The position numbers and the translations under genes were made by a program. The notes under the pieces were generated by a model. It was not told where the DNA came from, did not search any database, and saw nothing but the letters and a program-made list of their open reading frames with translations. A stretch of 22,735 nt of DNA from CAYRTD01 sp964528675. Lineage in GTDB: Bacteria > Bacteroidota > Bacteroidia > Bacteroidales > GCA-2748055. The stretch lies in NCBI GenBank assembly GCA_964528675.1, contig CAZGTU010000074.1, positions 1 to 22,735 of the forward strand, written 5' to 3'. This document shows positions 1 to 7,637 of the stretch, one piece after another (position 1 is the first letter of the stretch; each line of letters begins with the position of its first letter).

Positions 1-87
1 ATATTGATAATCAGATATTTAATAAATAATGAGATTCAACAAGAATTAAATAGATGCAATAGTTCAAGCGCTGCCCCCGCTACTAAG

Positions 88-119
88 ACCCGGAGAATTT
101 CTCCGGGTTTTTTATTTTT
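88..119 (+). terminator. Intrinsic terminator of an upstream gene
   Basis: A perfect 9-bp stem (ACCCGGAGA at 88-96 pairing with TCTCCGGGT at 100-108) with a 3-base loop is followed directly by a T-rich tract to about 119. This is a textbook rho-independent terminator for plus-strand transcription entering from outside the window. I could not identify the gene or RNA it ends. Confidence 0.85.
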
Positions 120-159
120 CACTCTACCCATCAGTACTCGTATTATTATCATTTTTATG

Positions 160-167
160 TAAATTTG
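160..167 (+). promoter_or_regulatory. Bacteroidetes-type -7 box for the DUF1080 gene
   Basis: TAAATTTG fits the TAnnTTTG -7 consensus of the Bacteroidetes housekeeping sigma factor and lies 43 bases before the ATG at 211. I see no good TTTG -33 element at the expected distance, so the call rests on one short motif and its position. Confidence 0.45.
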
Positions 168-210
168 CATTTCTACAGGACATAAATATTAAATAAAAAT
201 TACCTATCCT

Positions 211-1197
211 ATGAAAAATTTAAAAACCATATTATTTCTACTTGTTTTTACAGTAGCTGGCTTTACTGCTGCCCAGGCACAACGCGTTGAAAGCGATTCT
301 CCTCTGATCGGCAAATGGGATCTCACCATAAGCATAGAAGAGGATCAAATGGAAAATCTCGGCCTTTTCAGGCATGGATTAATGTCGTCCGAGGGATTCC
401 CGGGATGGTTACAGGTTAAATTATCCGGATTTTCAACGCTCGTTGGTTATTATGTGGGTTACGAGGGAAGTGCACGACCCATTTCTGAAGTTCATTACGA
501 CGCCGACAAGGATAAATATCACTTTACCATTCCGCCCCAGTGGATGGATATTGAGGATATTTATTTTGAATTCACTTTAGAAGACGACAAGCTCTCGGGA
601 TATAAAATTCTTGATGGAAATAAACTCCAATTTACCGGCGTTCGTGCACCGAGTTTAGAAAGAGAAGAACCGCCTATCTGGGGTAATCCTGTTAATATGC
701 TTACTGACAATATGGGCCATTGGATCATTCCGGAGAATAATAAATTTAAAATGGAAGATGGTATCCTGGTGAACCCCGAAAAAGGAGGCAACCTGATTAC
801 CGCACAAAAATTTGATGATTTTAAACTCAGCATGGAATTCAGGTATCCGGAAGGGAGTAATAGCGGAATTTATCTTCGTGGCCGTTATGAAATCCAGATT
901 GAAGATTCGAAAGGAAGAGCAGATGATGTAAGTATAGGCGGCATATATGGGTTTATTGCACCGGCGGTTAATGCTGCCAGGGAACCGGGAGAATGGCAAA
1001 CTTACGAAATTACCCTGGTGGGGCGACATGTAACGATAATCCATAATGGGATTGAAGTGATTTCCAACCGTCCCATCCCGGGCATAACAGGCGGTTCACT
1101 TGACAGTAATGAAGGTGAACCCGGACCCATTATGATTCAGGGTGATCACGGACCGGTTGAGTTTCGAAAATTTGTTGTTACTCCCGCGGTGAATTGA
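211..1197 (+). CDS. Exported DUF1080 (3-keto-disaccharide hydrolase-like) protein
   Basis: A 328-residue exported protein. Residues 1-23 form a signal peptide (KNLK, then a hydrophobic core, ending AQA before Q24), so it should act in the periplasm or at the cell surface. Residues about 30-147 are a beta-rich domain with the GSARPIS and PPQW motifs that often precedes DUF1080. Residues about 165-326 are the DUF1080/PF06439 concanavalin-like sandwich, recognisable from FDDFKLSMEFRYPEGSNSGI, YLRGRYEIQI and the closing GPVEFRKF. Characterised family members hydrolyse 3-keto-glycosides, which fits use of plant or microbial disaccharides. The substrate cannot be told from sequence. It appears monocistronic: an upstream terminator and -7 box precede it and a minus-strand gene follows. 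There is no lipobox cysteine. The start is clear because the signal peptide begins at this ATG. Confidence 0.85.
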   Translation: MKNLKTILFLLVFTVAGFTAAQAQRVESDSPLIGKWDLTISIEEDQMENLGLFRHGLMSSEGFPGWLQVKLSGFSTLVGYYVGYEGSARPISEVHYDADKDKYHFTIPPQWMDIEDIYFEFTLEDDKLSGYKILDGNKLQFTGVRAPSLEREEPPIWGNPVNMLTDNMGHWIIPENNKFKMEDGILVNPEKGGNLITAQKFDDFKLSMEFRYPEGSNSGIYLRGRYEIQIEDSKGRADDVSIGGIYGFIAPAVNAAREPGEWQTYEITLVGRHVTIIHNGIEVISNRPIPGITGGSLDSNEGEPGPIMIQGDHGPVEFRKFVVTPAVN

Positions 1198-1415
1198 TGA
1201 GTGTCTGTATCGATAGCCATCGTAAGGCGTTTTGTCGGGCCCAATGAATTCGTTGGGATTCACGCGGCACGGGAGGGCCGCCGACAATAATAGCCATGGG
1301 TTTCAACCCGTGGCTATTATTTCTTTGAGTCAATTATCCACACCCGCCTCCCATAAGTTTGCCCTGCGCTTTGGCGGGCAGGAATGAGCACAAATAACAT
1401 ATTAAAAAATTTACT
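1198..1415. repeat. Intergenic cluster of REP-like palindromes
   Basis: About 200 bases without a gene hold several inverted repeats: CGATAGCCATCG (1211-1222); a palindrome CCCAATGAATTCGTTGGG (1240-1257); outer arms TTGTCGG/CCGACAA (1232-1238 and 1281-1287); a 17-bp stem with one G-T pair and a 2-base loop (1286-1302 with 1305-1321); and a GC-rich imperfect hairpin (1360-1380). The large hairpin lacks a proper T tract, so it is at best a weak terminator. The 12-mer CGATAGCCATCG recurs inside a hairpin at 11034-11045, which suggests a dispersed repeat family. Both flanking genes end here, the usual place for REP elements. Confidence 0.6.
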
Positions 1416-1844
1416 TTATTTTCTCTTATAACTACGACCTGACCGGGTCTGATGCAGCTCGATGGGAAGTATTGTAAGGAAATTTTGAAAATCCTTGTCT
1501 ATGGTAAAAATTGGCATTTTATGTCGTGTTGAAATAGCACATATTAAGAAATCAGCGTTCGATCCCTGAATCCCATTTTTCCTGGCTGTATTGAAGTATT
1601 CTGAAGCTAATTCGTAATCTTCAGTTTCAAGCCTTAGATCCTGAAATGCTCTTAGACTTTTTCTCAGTAAACGGAATTGTTTTTCCGATTTAATTCCATT
1701 AAGAAGTTCCTGACGAACCGGTCCGATAAGTTGTGCACGAAGTTCTTTTATAAGTTCTATAAGTTCTTCAACATATATGTTTTTCTCAACCCTGCCCCTC
1801 CTTAAGGCTAACGACCATATACTTGTGTCAACAATGACTTTCAT
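1416..1844 (-). CDS. vapC: VapC-type PIN-domain toxin (ribonuclease)
   Basis: A 142-residue PIN-domain protein, the toxin of a type II toxin-antitoxin pair. VapC toxins are Mg-dependent endoribonucleases that cut tRNA or rRNA when free of antitoxin. The acidic residues of the fold are all present: D6 in VDTSIW, E46 in RQELLNG, D98 in NADFLI, and D116/D118 in TIDKDF. Length is normal for the family. The start ATG (1844-1842) overlaps the antitoxin stop in an ATGA arrangement, so the two are translationally coupled and the start is secure. The exact RNA target is unknown. Nothing is missing, so it is likely active. Confidence 0.9.
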   Translation of the reverse strand: MKVIVDTSIWSLALRRGRVEKNIYVEELIELIKELRAQLIGPVRQELLNGIKSEKQFRLLRKSLRAFQDLRLETEDYELASEYFNTARKNGIQGSNADFLICAISTRHKMPIFTIDKDFQNFLTILPIELHQTRSGRSYKRK

Positions 1845-2041
1845 TTTACTTCTCTCTGTTTTTTATAATCATAGTCCTTATCATATTCTATCGTCTGGAA
1901 GAGATTTAATATCTCAGACTGTTTCCTCCGCTGTATATATTCCTTTAATGCTTCGGTAACAGCTCCCTTTTTTGTCCGGTGTTTACCAATAGATTTGGCT
2001 TCTTCAATAAGCCCATCATCGATAGCAAGATTTGTAGCCAT
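1841..2041 (-). CDS. vapB: VapB-type antitoxin
   Basis: A 66-residue antitoxin of the VapB family (PF09957-like), recognisable from the N-terminal ATNLAIDDGLIEEA, the TKKGAVTEALKEYIQRR stretch and the C-terminal YDYKKQR, which in this family occupies the partner toxin. The N-terminal half should dimerise and bind operator DNA and the C-terminal tail should neutralise VapC. It is the first gene of the pair, 4 bases overlapping vapC, as usual for VapBC. A palindrome carrying a promoter lies 23-52 bases upstream and is the likely autoregulatory site. Confidence 0.88.
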   Translation of the reverse strand: MATNLAIDDGLIEEAKSIGKHRTKKGAVTEALKEYIQRRKQSEILNLFQTIEYDKDYDYKKQREVK

Positions 2042-2063
2042 GTGTAAGGCCTCCTATATTTTT

Positions 2064-2100
2064 TTACACAAAAATAATAATTTTTATGTGTAAGTCCAAA
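2064..2100 (-). promoter_or_regulatory. vapBC promoter with overlapping palindromic operator
   Basis: On the minus strand TATTTTTG (2076-2069) matches the TAnnTTTG -7 box and TTTG (2100-2097) matches the -33 box, with 20 bases between. The -7 box sits inside an imperfect 30-bp palindrome, TTACAC...GTGTAA (2064-2093, 12 of 15 positions symmetric). This is the expected layout for autorepression by a VapBC complex. The start codon is at 2041. Confidence 0.65.
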
Positions 2101-2302
2101 GATAGTAAGTAGTTTATTGCAAATGCTATTTCATACTACCCTGAACCAATAAGTTAAACATTTTGATCAGACAAATATGCAATATGGATAAAAATACGTC
2201 TACAGATTAATTTTCCCCTCAAATTTAATATACTTCTATACCACAATTGTTAAACCTTTCTTTACAAATCATCTAAAATCCCTGAAAATTGAAAAATCCT
2301 GC

Positions 2303-2310
2303 TATTTTTG
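2303..2310 (+). promoter_or_regulatory. Bacteroidetes-type -7 box for the AbgT-dinB operon
   Basis: TATTTTTG matches TAnnTTTG and ends 39 bases before the ATG at 2350. No convincing -33 TTTG is seen at the right distance. Confidence 0.45.
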
Positions 2311-2349
2311 CCATCTGAAATTTATAATTCATCAAAATAAATTTTTCTT

Positions 2350-3921
2350 ATGAGCAGCAAGCAAAAGACAAAATCCGGAATTTTTAAGCGTATTCTCGAT
2401 AAAGTTGAAGTTGTTGGTAACAAACTTCCCCATCCTGTAACTCTTTTCGCAATTTTAATGGGCATAACCCTGTTGTTATCCTGGATTTTTGGCAGTGTAT
2501 CTGTCGATCATCCGGGTAAAGAGGCAGGTTTGCTCGATTCCGAAGGAAACCCTGTGGATAAAATTAACGTGGTCAACCTGCTCTCACGGGAAGGAGTCCA
2601 AATGATTTTCACAAGGATGGTGGAGACCTTTGCCGATTTCCCGCCCCTGGGATTGGTACTTGTTGTGATGCTGGGAATTGGCGTAGCCGAATACACCGGA
2701 ATGATCTCGGTGGGCCTGCGGCTCTTTGTCTCCAGGGTACCCCGGTCAATCATTACTTTCTCCATTGTAGTTGCAGGTATGCTTAGTTCTGTTGCTGCCG
2801 ATGCAGGTTATGTAGTCCTGATTCCCCTTGGAGGAGCAATATTTATGAGCATGGGCAGGCATCCGCTTGCAGGTATTGCCGCTGCCTTTGCCGGCGTGTC
2901 GGGTGGTTTTGGTGCAAATGTATTACCCACCGGACTTGATCCTATGATTGCAGCATTTACCGAACCCGCTGCTCAGATTATAGACCCGGATTATACGGTG
3001 AATCCACTGTCGAATTATTACTTAATGGCAGCTTCTGTGCCCCTGGTTGGTCTTGCGGGCACCTGGATTACAGAAAAAATCCTGGTTCCGAGATTGGGTG
3101 AATATAAGCCTGACTCTGATGTGGAGATCGAAGAGGATAAACCCATTACCCGCCAGGAAAAGAAGGCTTTGTTGTGGTCATTTATCGCTTCATTTTTTGT
3201 CCTGATGCTTTTCATGATGACTATCATTCCTGAGAATGGTTTGTTACGCGGTGAACCGGATCCCGAAACAGGAGTTCGAAGTTTAGATCCTTTCTACGAT
3301 TCACTGGTACCTGTAATGTTTATCGTCTTTTTCGTTGCCGGACTTGTGTACGGAATAGTTGCCAAAACCATTAAAAACGATAAAGATGTGGCCGAAATGA
3401 CCGCCAAGAGTATGTCAACCATGGGAATGTACATTGTTATCGCCTTTGTAGCCGCCCAGTTTGTGGCCTATTTTAACTGGTCAAACCTTGGTAGTGTGCT
3501 TGCTGTTAAAGGTTCAGACGGATTGAAAGCGATTGGTTTTACCGGAGGACCCTTGCTTATTGCCTTTATCATTGTTTCATCGCTTGTAAACCTGATTATG
3601 GGGAGTGCATCGGCCAAATGGGCCTTGCTGGCACCTATTTTTGTCCCCATGCTCATGCTAATGGGCTATTCTCCTGAAACCACTCAGGCAGCTTATCGTA
3701 TTGGCGATTCATATTCCAATATTCTGACACCACTTTTACCTTACTTTCCTCTTGTTATCGTTTTTGCACAGAAATATGTAAAGAATGTGGGAATCGGGAC
3801 TCTGATATCGATGATGCTTCCTTACTCCATTGCCTTTGCAGTGGTTCGTATACCCATGTTACTGGCATGGATATGGGCGGGATTGCCTCTGGGGATTGAG
3901 GGGCCGATTTTTTATGAATGA
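2350..3921 (+). CDS. AbgT-family transporter
   Basis: A 523-residue inner-membrane protein with many hydrophobic segments, of the AbgT family (PF03806), which in E. coli imports p-aminobenzoyl-glutamate and in Neisseria (MtrF) exports sulfonamides and related compounds. The opening VVGNKLPHPVTLFAILM, the FPPLGLVLVVMLGIGVAE segment, the GGFGANVLPTGLDPM loop and the late NLIMGSASAKWALLAP and GDSYSNILTPLLPYFPL segments are family hallmarks. Length is close to E. coli AbgT (about 508). A cytoplasmic charged loop lies near residues 250-275. The substrate and direction of transport cannot be decided from sequence. Its TGA overlaps the dinB ATG, so the two probably share a transcript. Confidence 0.9.
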   Translation: MSSKQKTKSGIFKRILDKVEVVGNKLPHPVTLFAILMGITLLLSWIFGSVSVDHPGKEAGLLDSEGNPVDKINVVNLLSREGVQMIFTRMVETFADFPPLGLVLVVMLGIGVAEYTGMISVGLRLFVSRVPRSIITFSIVVAGMLSSVAADAGYVVLIPLGGAIFMSMGRHPLAGIAAAFAGVSGGFGANVLPTGLDPMIAAFTEPAAQIIDPDYTVNPLSNYYLMAASVPLVGLAGTWITEKILVPRLGEYKPDSDVEIEEDKPITRQEKKALLWSFIASFFVLMLFMMTIIPENGLLRGEPDPETGVRSLDPFYDSLVPVMFIVFFVAGLVYGIVAKTIKNDKDVAEMTAKSMSTMGMYIVIAFVAAQFVAYFNWSNLGSVLAVKGSDGLKAIGFTGGPLLIAFIIVSSLVNLIMGSASAKWALLAPIFVPMLMLMGYSPETTQAAYRIGDSYSNILTPLLPYFPLVIVFAQKYVKNVGIGTLISMMLPYSIAFAVVRIPMLLAWIWAGLPLGIEGPIFYE

Positions 3922-5018
3922 TGTTTTCTACTCCATCCATGAGAAAGATCATACACATCGACATGGATTCATTTTTCGCTTCCGTCGAACAGAGAGATTT
4001 CCCTGAATTCAGGGGTAAACCCCTCGCTGTCGGGAGCCGTTCTCCTCGGTCGGTGGTTGCTGCTGCCAGTTATGAAGCAAGGAAATACGGGGTGCACTCC
4101 GCCATGCCTATGGCTGTCGCATTAAGGAAGTGTCCACACCTTATTGTTACGCCGCACCGTTTCGAAGTATATCGGAAAGTTTCCGCCAGTATTAGCGATA
4201 TCTTTCATGAATACACCGACCTGGTGGAGCCACTTTCACTGGATGAGGCCTATCTGGATGTCACGAATCCGAAGAAAGGGCCGCCTTCCGCTTCTCTCAT
4301 TGCCATGGAGATCAAGAAAGAGATACGGAGTTGTGAAAGCCTGATTGCCTCTGCAGGTGTGTCCTACAATAAATTCCTGGCAAAGATCGCCTCCGATATA
4401 GACAAACCGGACGGATTCTTTCTCATTAAGCCCGAAGATGCGGAACGCTTCCTGGAAGAACTTGAAATCAAACGGTTCTTCGGTGTGGGGGAGAAGACAG
4501 AAGAAAAAATGCACCGCTTGAATATTTTCCGCGGACGAGATCTGAAAGCTTTTGAAAGGGACCAGTTGATCCGGTATTTCGGTAAGACAGGGAACTACTT
4601 CTATGAGGTGGTCCGTGGCATCGATGAGTGCCCGGTTGTTCCGTTCCGTGAAAGCAAATCTATCGGCGCCGAACGGACATACGACAGGGATCTTTTTGAT
4701 ATGCAGGAGGTGGAAGAACGGTTAAAAGAAGTGATGAACATTATGTGGAATCGTTGCCAGGCGAAGAGGAAGACTGGGAAGACCCTGACATTGAAACTTC
4801 GTTTTTCGGATTTCAGGACAATTACTAGGAGCCGGACTCAAAAGGAAACATATTCCTTTCATCAGTTGGATCGGGTATTGAAAGAACTGTTACCTGTTTC
4901 ACTTATCCGGAAGCATGGGGTGAGGCTTCTGGGTGCCACTATGTCTAATTTTCCGGTCGTAGAAAGGGTGTCAACAAAACAAATCGAGATTGATTTCGGA
5001 CCGGACAATCCTTCCTGA
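3918..5018 (+). CDS. dinB: DNA polymerase IV (Y-family translesion polymerase)
   Basis: A 366-residue Y-family DNA polymerase that copies past damaged bases with low fidelity. Seen: HIDMDSFFASVEQRD with the first catalytic Asp pair, SLDEAYLDVT with the second Asp-Glu pair, FLAKIASDIDKPDGF, a helix-hairpin-helix thumb (FFGVGEKTEEKM) and the little-finger region with SIGAERTYDRDL. The C terminus carries QIEIDF (355-360), a fair match to the QxxLxF sliding-clamp-binding motif. The start overlaps the AbgT stop (ATGA). The family usually begins just before RKIIHIDMDSFF, so the Met at 3939 is an equally good start. I see no LexA-like box. Confidence 0.93.
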   Translation: MMFSTPSMRKIIHIDMDSFFASVEQRDFPEFRGKPLAVGSRSPRSVVAAASYEARKYGVHSAMPMAVALRKCPHLIVTPHRFEVYRKVSASISDIFHEYTDLVEPLSLDEAYLDVTNPKKGPPSASLIAMEIKKEIRSCESLIASAGVSYNKFLAKIASDIDKPDGFFLIKPEDAERFLEELEIKRFFGVGEKTEEKMHRLNIFRGRDLKAFERDQLIRYFGKTGNYFYEVVRGIDECPVVPFRESKSIGAERTYDRDLFDMQEVEERLKEVMNIMWNRCQAKRKTGKTLTLKLRFSDFRTITRSRTQKETYSFHQLDRVLKELLPVSLIRKHGVRLLGATMSNFPVVERVSTKQIEIDFGPDNPS

Positions 5019-5167
5019 CCCTTCTGCTCCTTTTTCCCCATCTGATTATGAAATCCTAATGATGTGTGGTAAATATATATTTCTCAAAGAAAAATCTTAT
5101 TTTTACGCGAAATTTCGTTTTATTGCATTCTCTTAAGGAATGGTTTAAATTATTTTATTTTGCTTAT

Positions 5168-5551
5168 ATGCCCAGAGTATTCAAACCCATAGATATTACC
5201 AAAGAAGAAAAAGAAGTAAAGAAAGATTATTTTGACAGGCATACGCCACGAATAGTCTGTGAGAAGACAGCAAAAAGGGGAGAAAAATTCAAAGTGAAAG
5301 TTACTCTTGGTGATCAATATTCTCATCCGGATGAACCGGATCATTTTATTAGTTATATTCAACTCTGGAACAGGGAAACTTTTCTTGCAGAGGCTCATTT
5401 TACACCCGGTATGCTGGGAAACCAACCTGAACACGTGGAAGTGGATTTCTACCTTATTCCGAAACTCTCTATGAACTTGACTGCTATGTCAACATGTACA
5501 AAACATGGACTCTGGCAGAGTGAATCCGTGGAAGTAAAAGTTATAGATTAA
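5168..5551 (+). CDS. Desulfoferrodoxin/neelaredoxin-type superoxide reductase-like protein
   Basis: A 127-residue protein with the single iron-binding domain of class II superoxide reductases, which reduce superoxide to peroxide in the cytoplasm of anaerobes. All five expected Fe ligands are present: H25 (RHTP), H53 (SHP), H59 (PDHF), C110 and H113 (CTKHGLW). The E-K that normally precedes the first ligand His (E-K-H) is D23-R24 here. There is no N-terminal rubredoxin-like Cys4 domain, so it is not a class I desulfoferrodoxin. An upstream in-frame ATG at 5066 would add 34 residues with no family counterpart, so I chose 5168. It lies 9 bases before the M23 peptidase and is probably cotranscribed with it. 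Confidence 0.8.
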   Translation: MPRVFKPIDITKEEKEVKKDYFDRHTPRIVCEKTAKRGEKFKVKVTLGDQYSHPDEPDHFISYIQLWNRETFLAEAHFTPGMLGNQPEHVEVDFYLIPKLSMNLTAMSTCTKHGLWQSESVEVKVID

Positions 5552-5560
5552 ATTTATATC

Positions 5561-6430
5561 ATGGCGGAAGAACAAAAAGAGAAGAAAAAACTCATCCATA
5601 AGCTTACAGATAAGTACAGGATTGTATTGTTAAACGACAGTACATTCAAAGAGGTTGGTTTTATGCGACTTACCCGTCTGAATGTAATCGCTGTAGGTGG
5701 AACTATGGCTATACTTCTGATTGCAATTGTATGGTCTTTGATAGCATATACCCCAATAAGGGAACTCATTCCGGGATATCCGGATGCTGAGATAAGAAAT
5801 AATATCGTCCAAAATAAGATTCGACTGGATTCTCTTGAAATGGAAATCCAATACAGGGATCAGTATTTTGATAATCTGAAAGCTATAATTTCCGGGGAAA
5901 AGCCTCCGGAATTTATTGTGGAGACCACCCAATCCTCTGCTCCTGCAAATCTTGAGATGCAAAGATCTGTATCCGATTCCATCCTGCGTCATGATGTTGA
6001 AATGGCTGAAAAACTCAGCATCCCAATGGTCTTGGCTAATAATGAGGTAGCCCGCCTGGACCGACTACATTTTTTCTCTCCGGTCAGGGGAATGGTTACC
6101 AATTCATTTAATCCTATGAACAATCATTTTGGCACCGACATAGTTGCCGGGCCCAATGAAGTGGTTAAAGCAACGCTTGGTGGAACAGTAACCATGGCAT
6201 CATGGACACTTGAAACGGGACATGTTCTTCAAATTCAACACGATAATAACTTAATCTCCGTGTATAAACATAATGCAGAACTCTTAAAAAAGGTTGGAAT
6301 GAGAGTGAAAGCCGGTGATGCTATTGCGATTATCGGGAATTCCGGAGAATTGACTACAGGTCCTCATCTTCATTTTGAGATCTGGCAAAATGGTGTTCCC
6401 CTTAATCCTGAAGATTTCATTGTTTTCTGA
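5561..6430 (+). CDS. Membrane-anchored M23 (LytM) family peptidase
   Basis: A 289-residue envelope protein. Residues 1-40 are charged and cytoplasmic, 41-63 form one transmembrane helix, about 75-165 a periplasmic linker with some coiled-coil character, and 170-289 a peptidase M23 domain that cuts peptidoglycan cross-links. Metal and catalytic residues are intact: H189 and D193 (HFGTD), H237 (YKHN), and H269/H271 (GPHLHFEIW). It is therefore probably an active hydrolase and not a degenerate EnvC/NlpD-type activator. It starts 9 bases after the superoxide reductase gene and is followed 53 bases later by dxr. Many Bacteroidetes carry such anchored M23 proteins for cell separation or wall turnover. 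Confidence 0.88.
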   Translation: MAEEQKEKKKLIHKLTDKYRIVLLNDSTFKEVGFMRLTRLNVIAVGGTMAILLIAIVWSLIAYTPIRELIPGYPDAEIRNNIVQNKIRLDSLEMEIQYRDQYFDNLKAIISGEKPPEFIVETTQSSAPANLEMQRSVSDSILRHDVEMAEKLSIPMVLANNEVARLDRLHFFSPVRGMVTNSFNPMNNHFGTDIVAGPNEVVKATLGGTVTMASWTLETGHVLQIQHDNNLISVYKHNAELLKKVGMRVKAGDAIAIIGNSGELTTGPHLHFEIWQNGVPLNPEDFIVF

Positions 6431-6483
6431 TCTTTATTTGAATTTGCATTATAATTATTACATAATCAATTAATTATCCTCCA

Positions 6484-7635
6484 TTGAAAAAAGGAATCGC
6501 AATATTAGGATCTACCGGTTCAATCGGTACCCAGACACTGGAAGTTATAGGGAACCATCCCGAACTATTCAGTGTTGAGGTGATCACTGCCAATAATAAT
6601 GCTGAATTACTTGTAAAACAGGCCCTGCAATTTGTTCCTAATATTGTGGTGATTGGAAATCCCGAGAAATATGATTTCGTAAGGGAGAATCTGAAGCATT
6701 TGCCGGTAAAAGTCTTCGCCGGTAAGGAATCTATCGCGGATGTTGTAGACCTTGAAAGTATTCATATGGTGGTGACAGCCATGGTTGGGTTTGCCGGACT
6801 CCTGCCGACCATCAATGCCATCAGGGCTGGAAAACACATCGCCCTGGCCAATAAGGAAACCCTTGTTGTAGCCGGTAAAATGATCAGGAAACTGGCCAAT
6901 GAAAATAAAGCGTGGATCATTCCTGTCGATTCAGAGCATTCTGCAATTTATCAATGCCTGGTAGGGGAGGAGTTGAATAAAGTGGAAAAAATAATATTAA
7001 CAGCTTCTGGGGGACCTTTTCGTGAAAAATCTATGGAGTTCATGCAAAATGCCAGTGTTAAAGATGCTCTTAATCATCCGAACTGGTGTATGGGAAATAA
7101 AATAACCATCGATTCTGCAAGCCTTATGAATAAAGGTCTTGAAGCTATTGAGGCTCACTGGTTGTTTGACCTGCCTCCCGAAAGAATCGATGTGGTTATT
7201 CATCCTCAGTCCATCGTACACTCAATGGTTCAGTTTATCGATGGTTCAATAAAGGCCCAGATGGGAGAACCGGATATGAGATTGCCTATTCAGTATGCTT
7301 TATCATATCCCTCAAGAATAAAATCCGATTTTCCCCGTTTTGACTTTTCGGGGAATGTAAATTTGACTTTTGAGTCGCCCGATTTGAAAAAATTTCGTAA
7401 TCTTGCAATTTCTTTTGAGGTTATGAAAAAAGGCGGGAACTGGCCTTGTGTTATGAATGCAGCGAATGAAGTAGCAGTATCTGCATTCCTGAAGGAAAAG
7501 ATCAGTTTCCCGGAAATGTCCGGAGTTATTGAAAAGGTGATTGAAAGATCTGTGTTTATTGATAATCCGGGTTATAATGAAATTTGTGATTCAGATAAAG
7601 AAGCAAGAAAAATTGCAGAAGAGATAATATTTTAA
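6484..7635 (+). CDS. dxr: 1-deoxy-D-xylulose 5-phosphate reductoisomerase
   Basis: A 383-residue DXP reductoisomerase (IspC), which makes 2-C-methyl-D-erythritol 4-phosphate with NADPH in the MEP isoprenoid pathway. Seen: GSTGSIG (9-15) for NADPH; NKET near 123-126; metal ligands D149 and E151 in VDSEHSAI; ASGGPFR (174-180); N216, K217 and E220 in SASLMNKGLE; and the flexible loop and HPQSIVHSM. Everything needed for catalysis is present and length is normal. The start codon is TTG: no in-frame ATG lies nearby upstream and MKKGIAILGSTG is the usual N terminus. Two bases separate its stop from rseP, so the two are one operon, a common pairing in bacteria. Confidence 0.95.
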   Translation: MKKGIAILGSTGSIGTQTLEVIGNHPELFSVEVITANNNAELLVKQALQFVPNIVVIGNPEKYDFVRENLKHLPVKVFAGKESIADVVDLESIHMVVTAMVGFAGLLPTINAIRAGKHIALANKETLVVAGKMIRKLANENKAWIIPVDSEHSAIYQCLVGEELNKVEKIILTASGGPFREKSMEFMQNASVKDALNHPNWCMGNKITIDSASLMNKGLEAIEAHWLFDLPPERIDVVIHPQSIVHSMVQFIDGSIKAQMGEPDMRLPIQYALSYPSRIKSDFPRFDFSGNVNLTFESPDLKKFRNLAISFEVMKKGGNWPCVMNAANEVAVSAFLKEKISFPEMSGVIEKVIERSVFIDNPGYNEICDSDKEARKIAEEIIF

Positions 7636-7637
7636 GT

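Larger units (their letters stand above)
2042..2349. other. Divergent intergenic region between vapBC and the AbgT gene
   Basis: These 308 AT-rich bases contain the vapBC promoter/operator at the left and a -7 box for the AbgT gene at 2303-2310. The middle (about 2105-2295) shows no reading frame, RNA gene or strong hairpin that I can support. Confidence 0.6.

Noticed and set aside
58..85. Possible 3' end of a tRNA (GTTCAAGCG ... CCCCGCTACTA) before the first terminator
   Set aside because: The bases flanking the TTCAAGC loop-like segment do not pair as a T stem, and no 5' half, anticodon arm or matching acceptor strand is present in 1-60. It may be a chance likeness or a relic.
1286..1325. 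17-bp hairpin as a true terminator of the DUF1080 gene
   Set aside because: The stem is strong but followed by TCTTTGAG with no T tract; it belongs better with the palindrome cluster, though it may slow transcription.
4144..4514. Overlapping frames inside dinB on both strands
   Set aside because: They are out-of-frame shadows of a well-conserved gene.
5066..5167. N-terminal extension of the superoxide reductase-like gene
   Set aside because: The extra 34 residues have no counterpart in the family and the Met at 5168 starts a normal-length protein.
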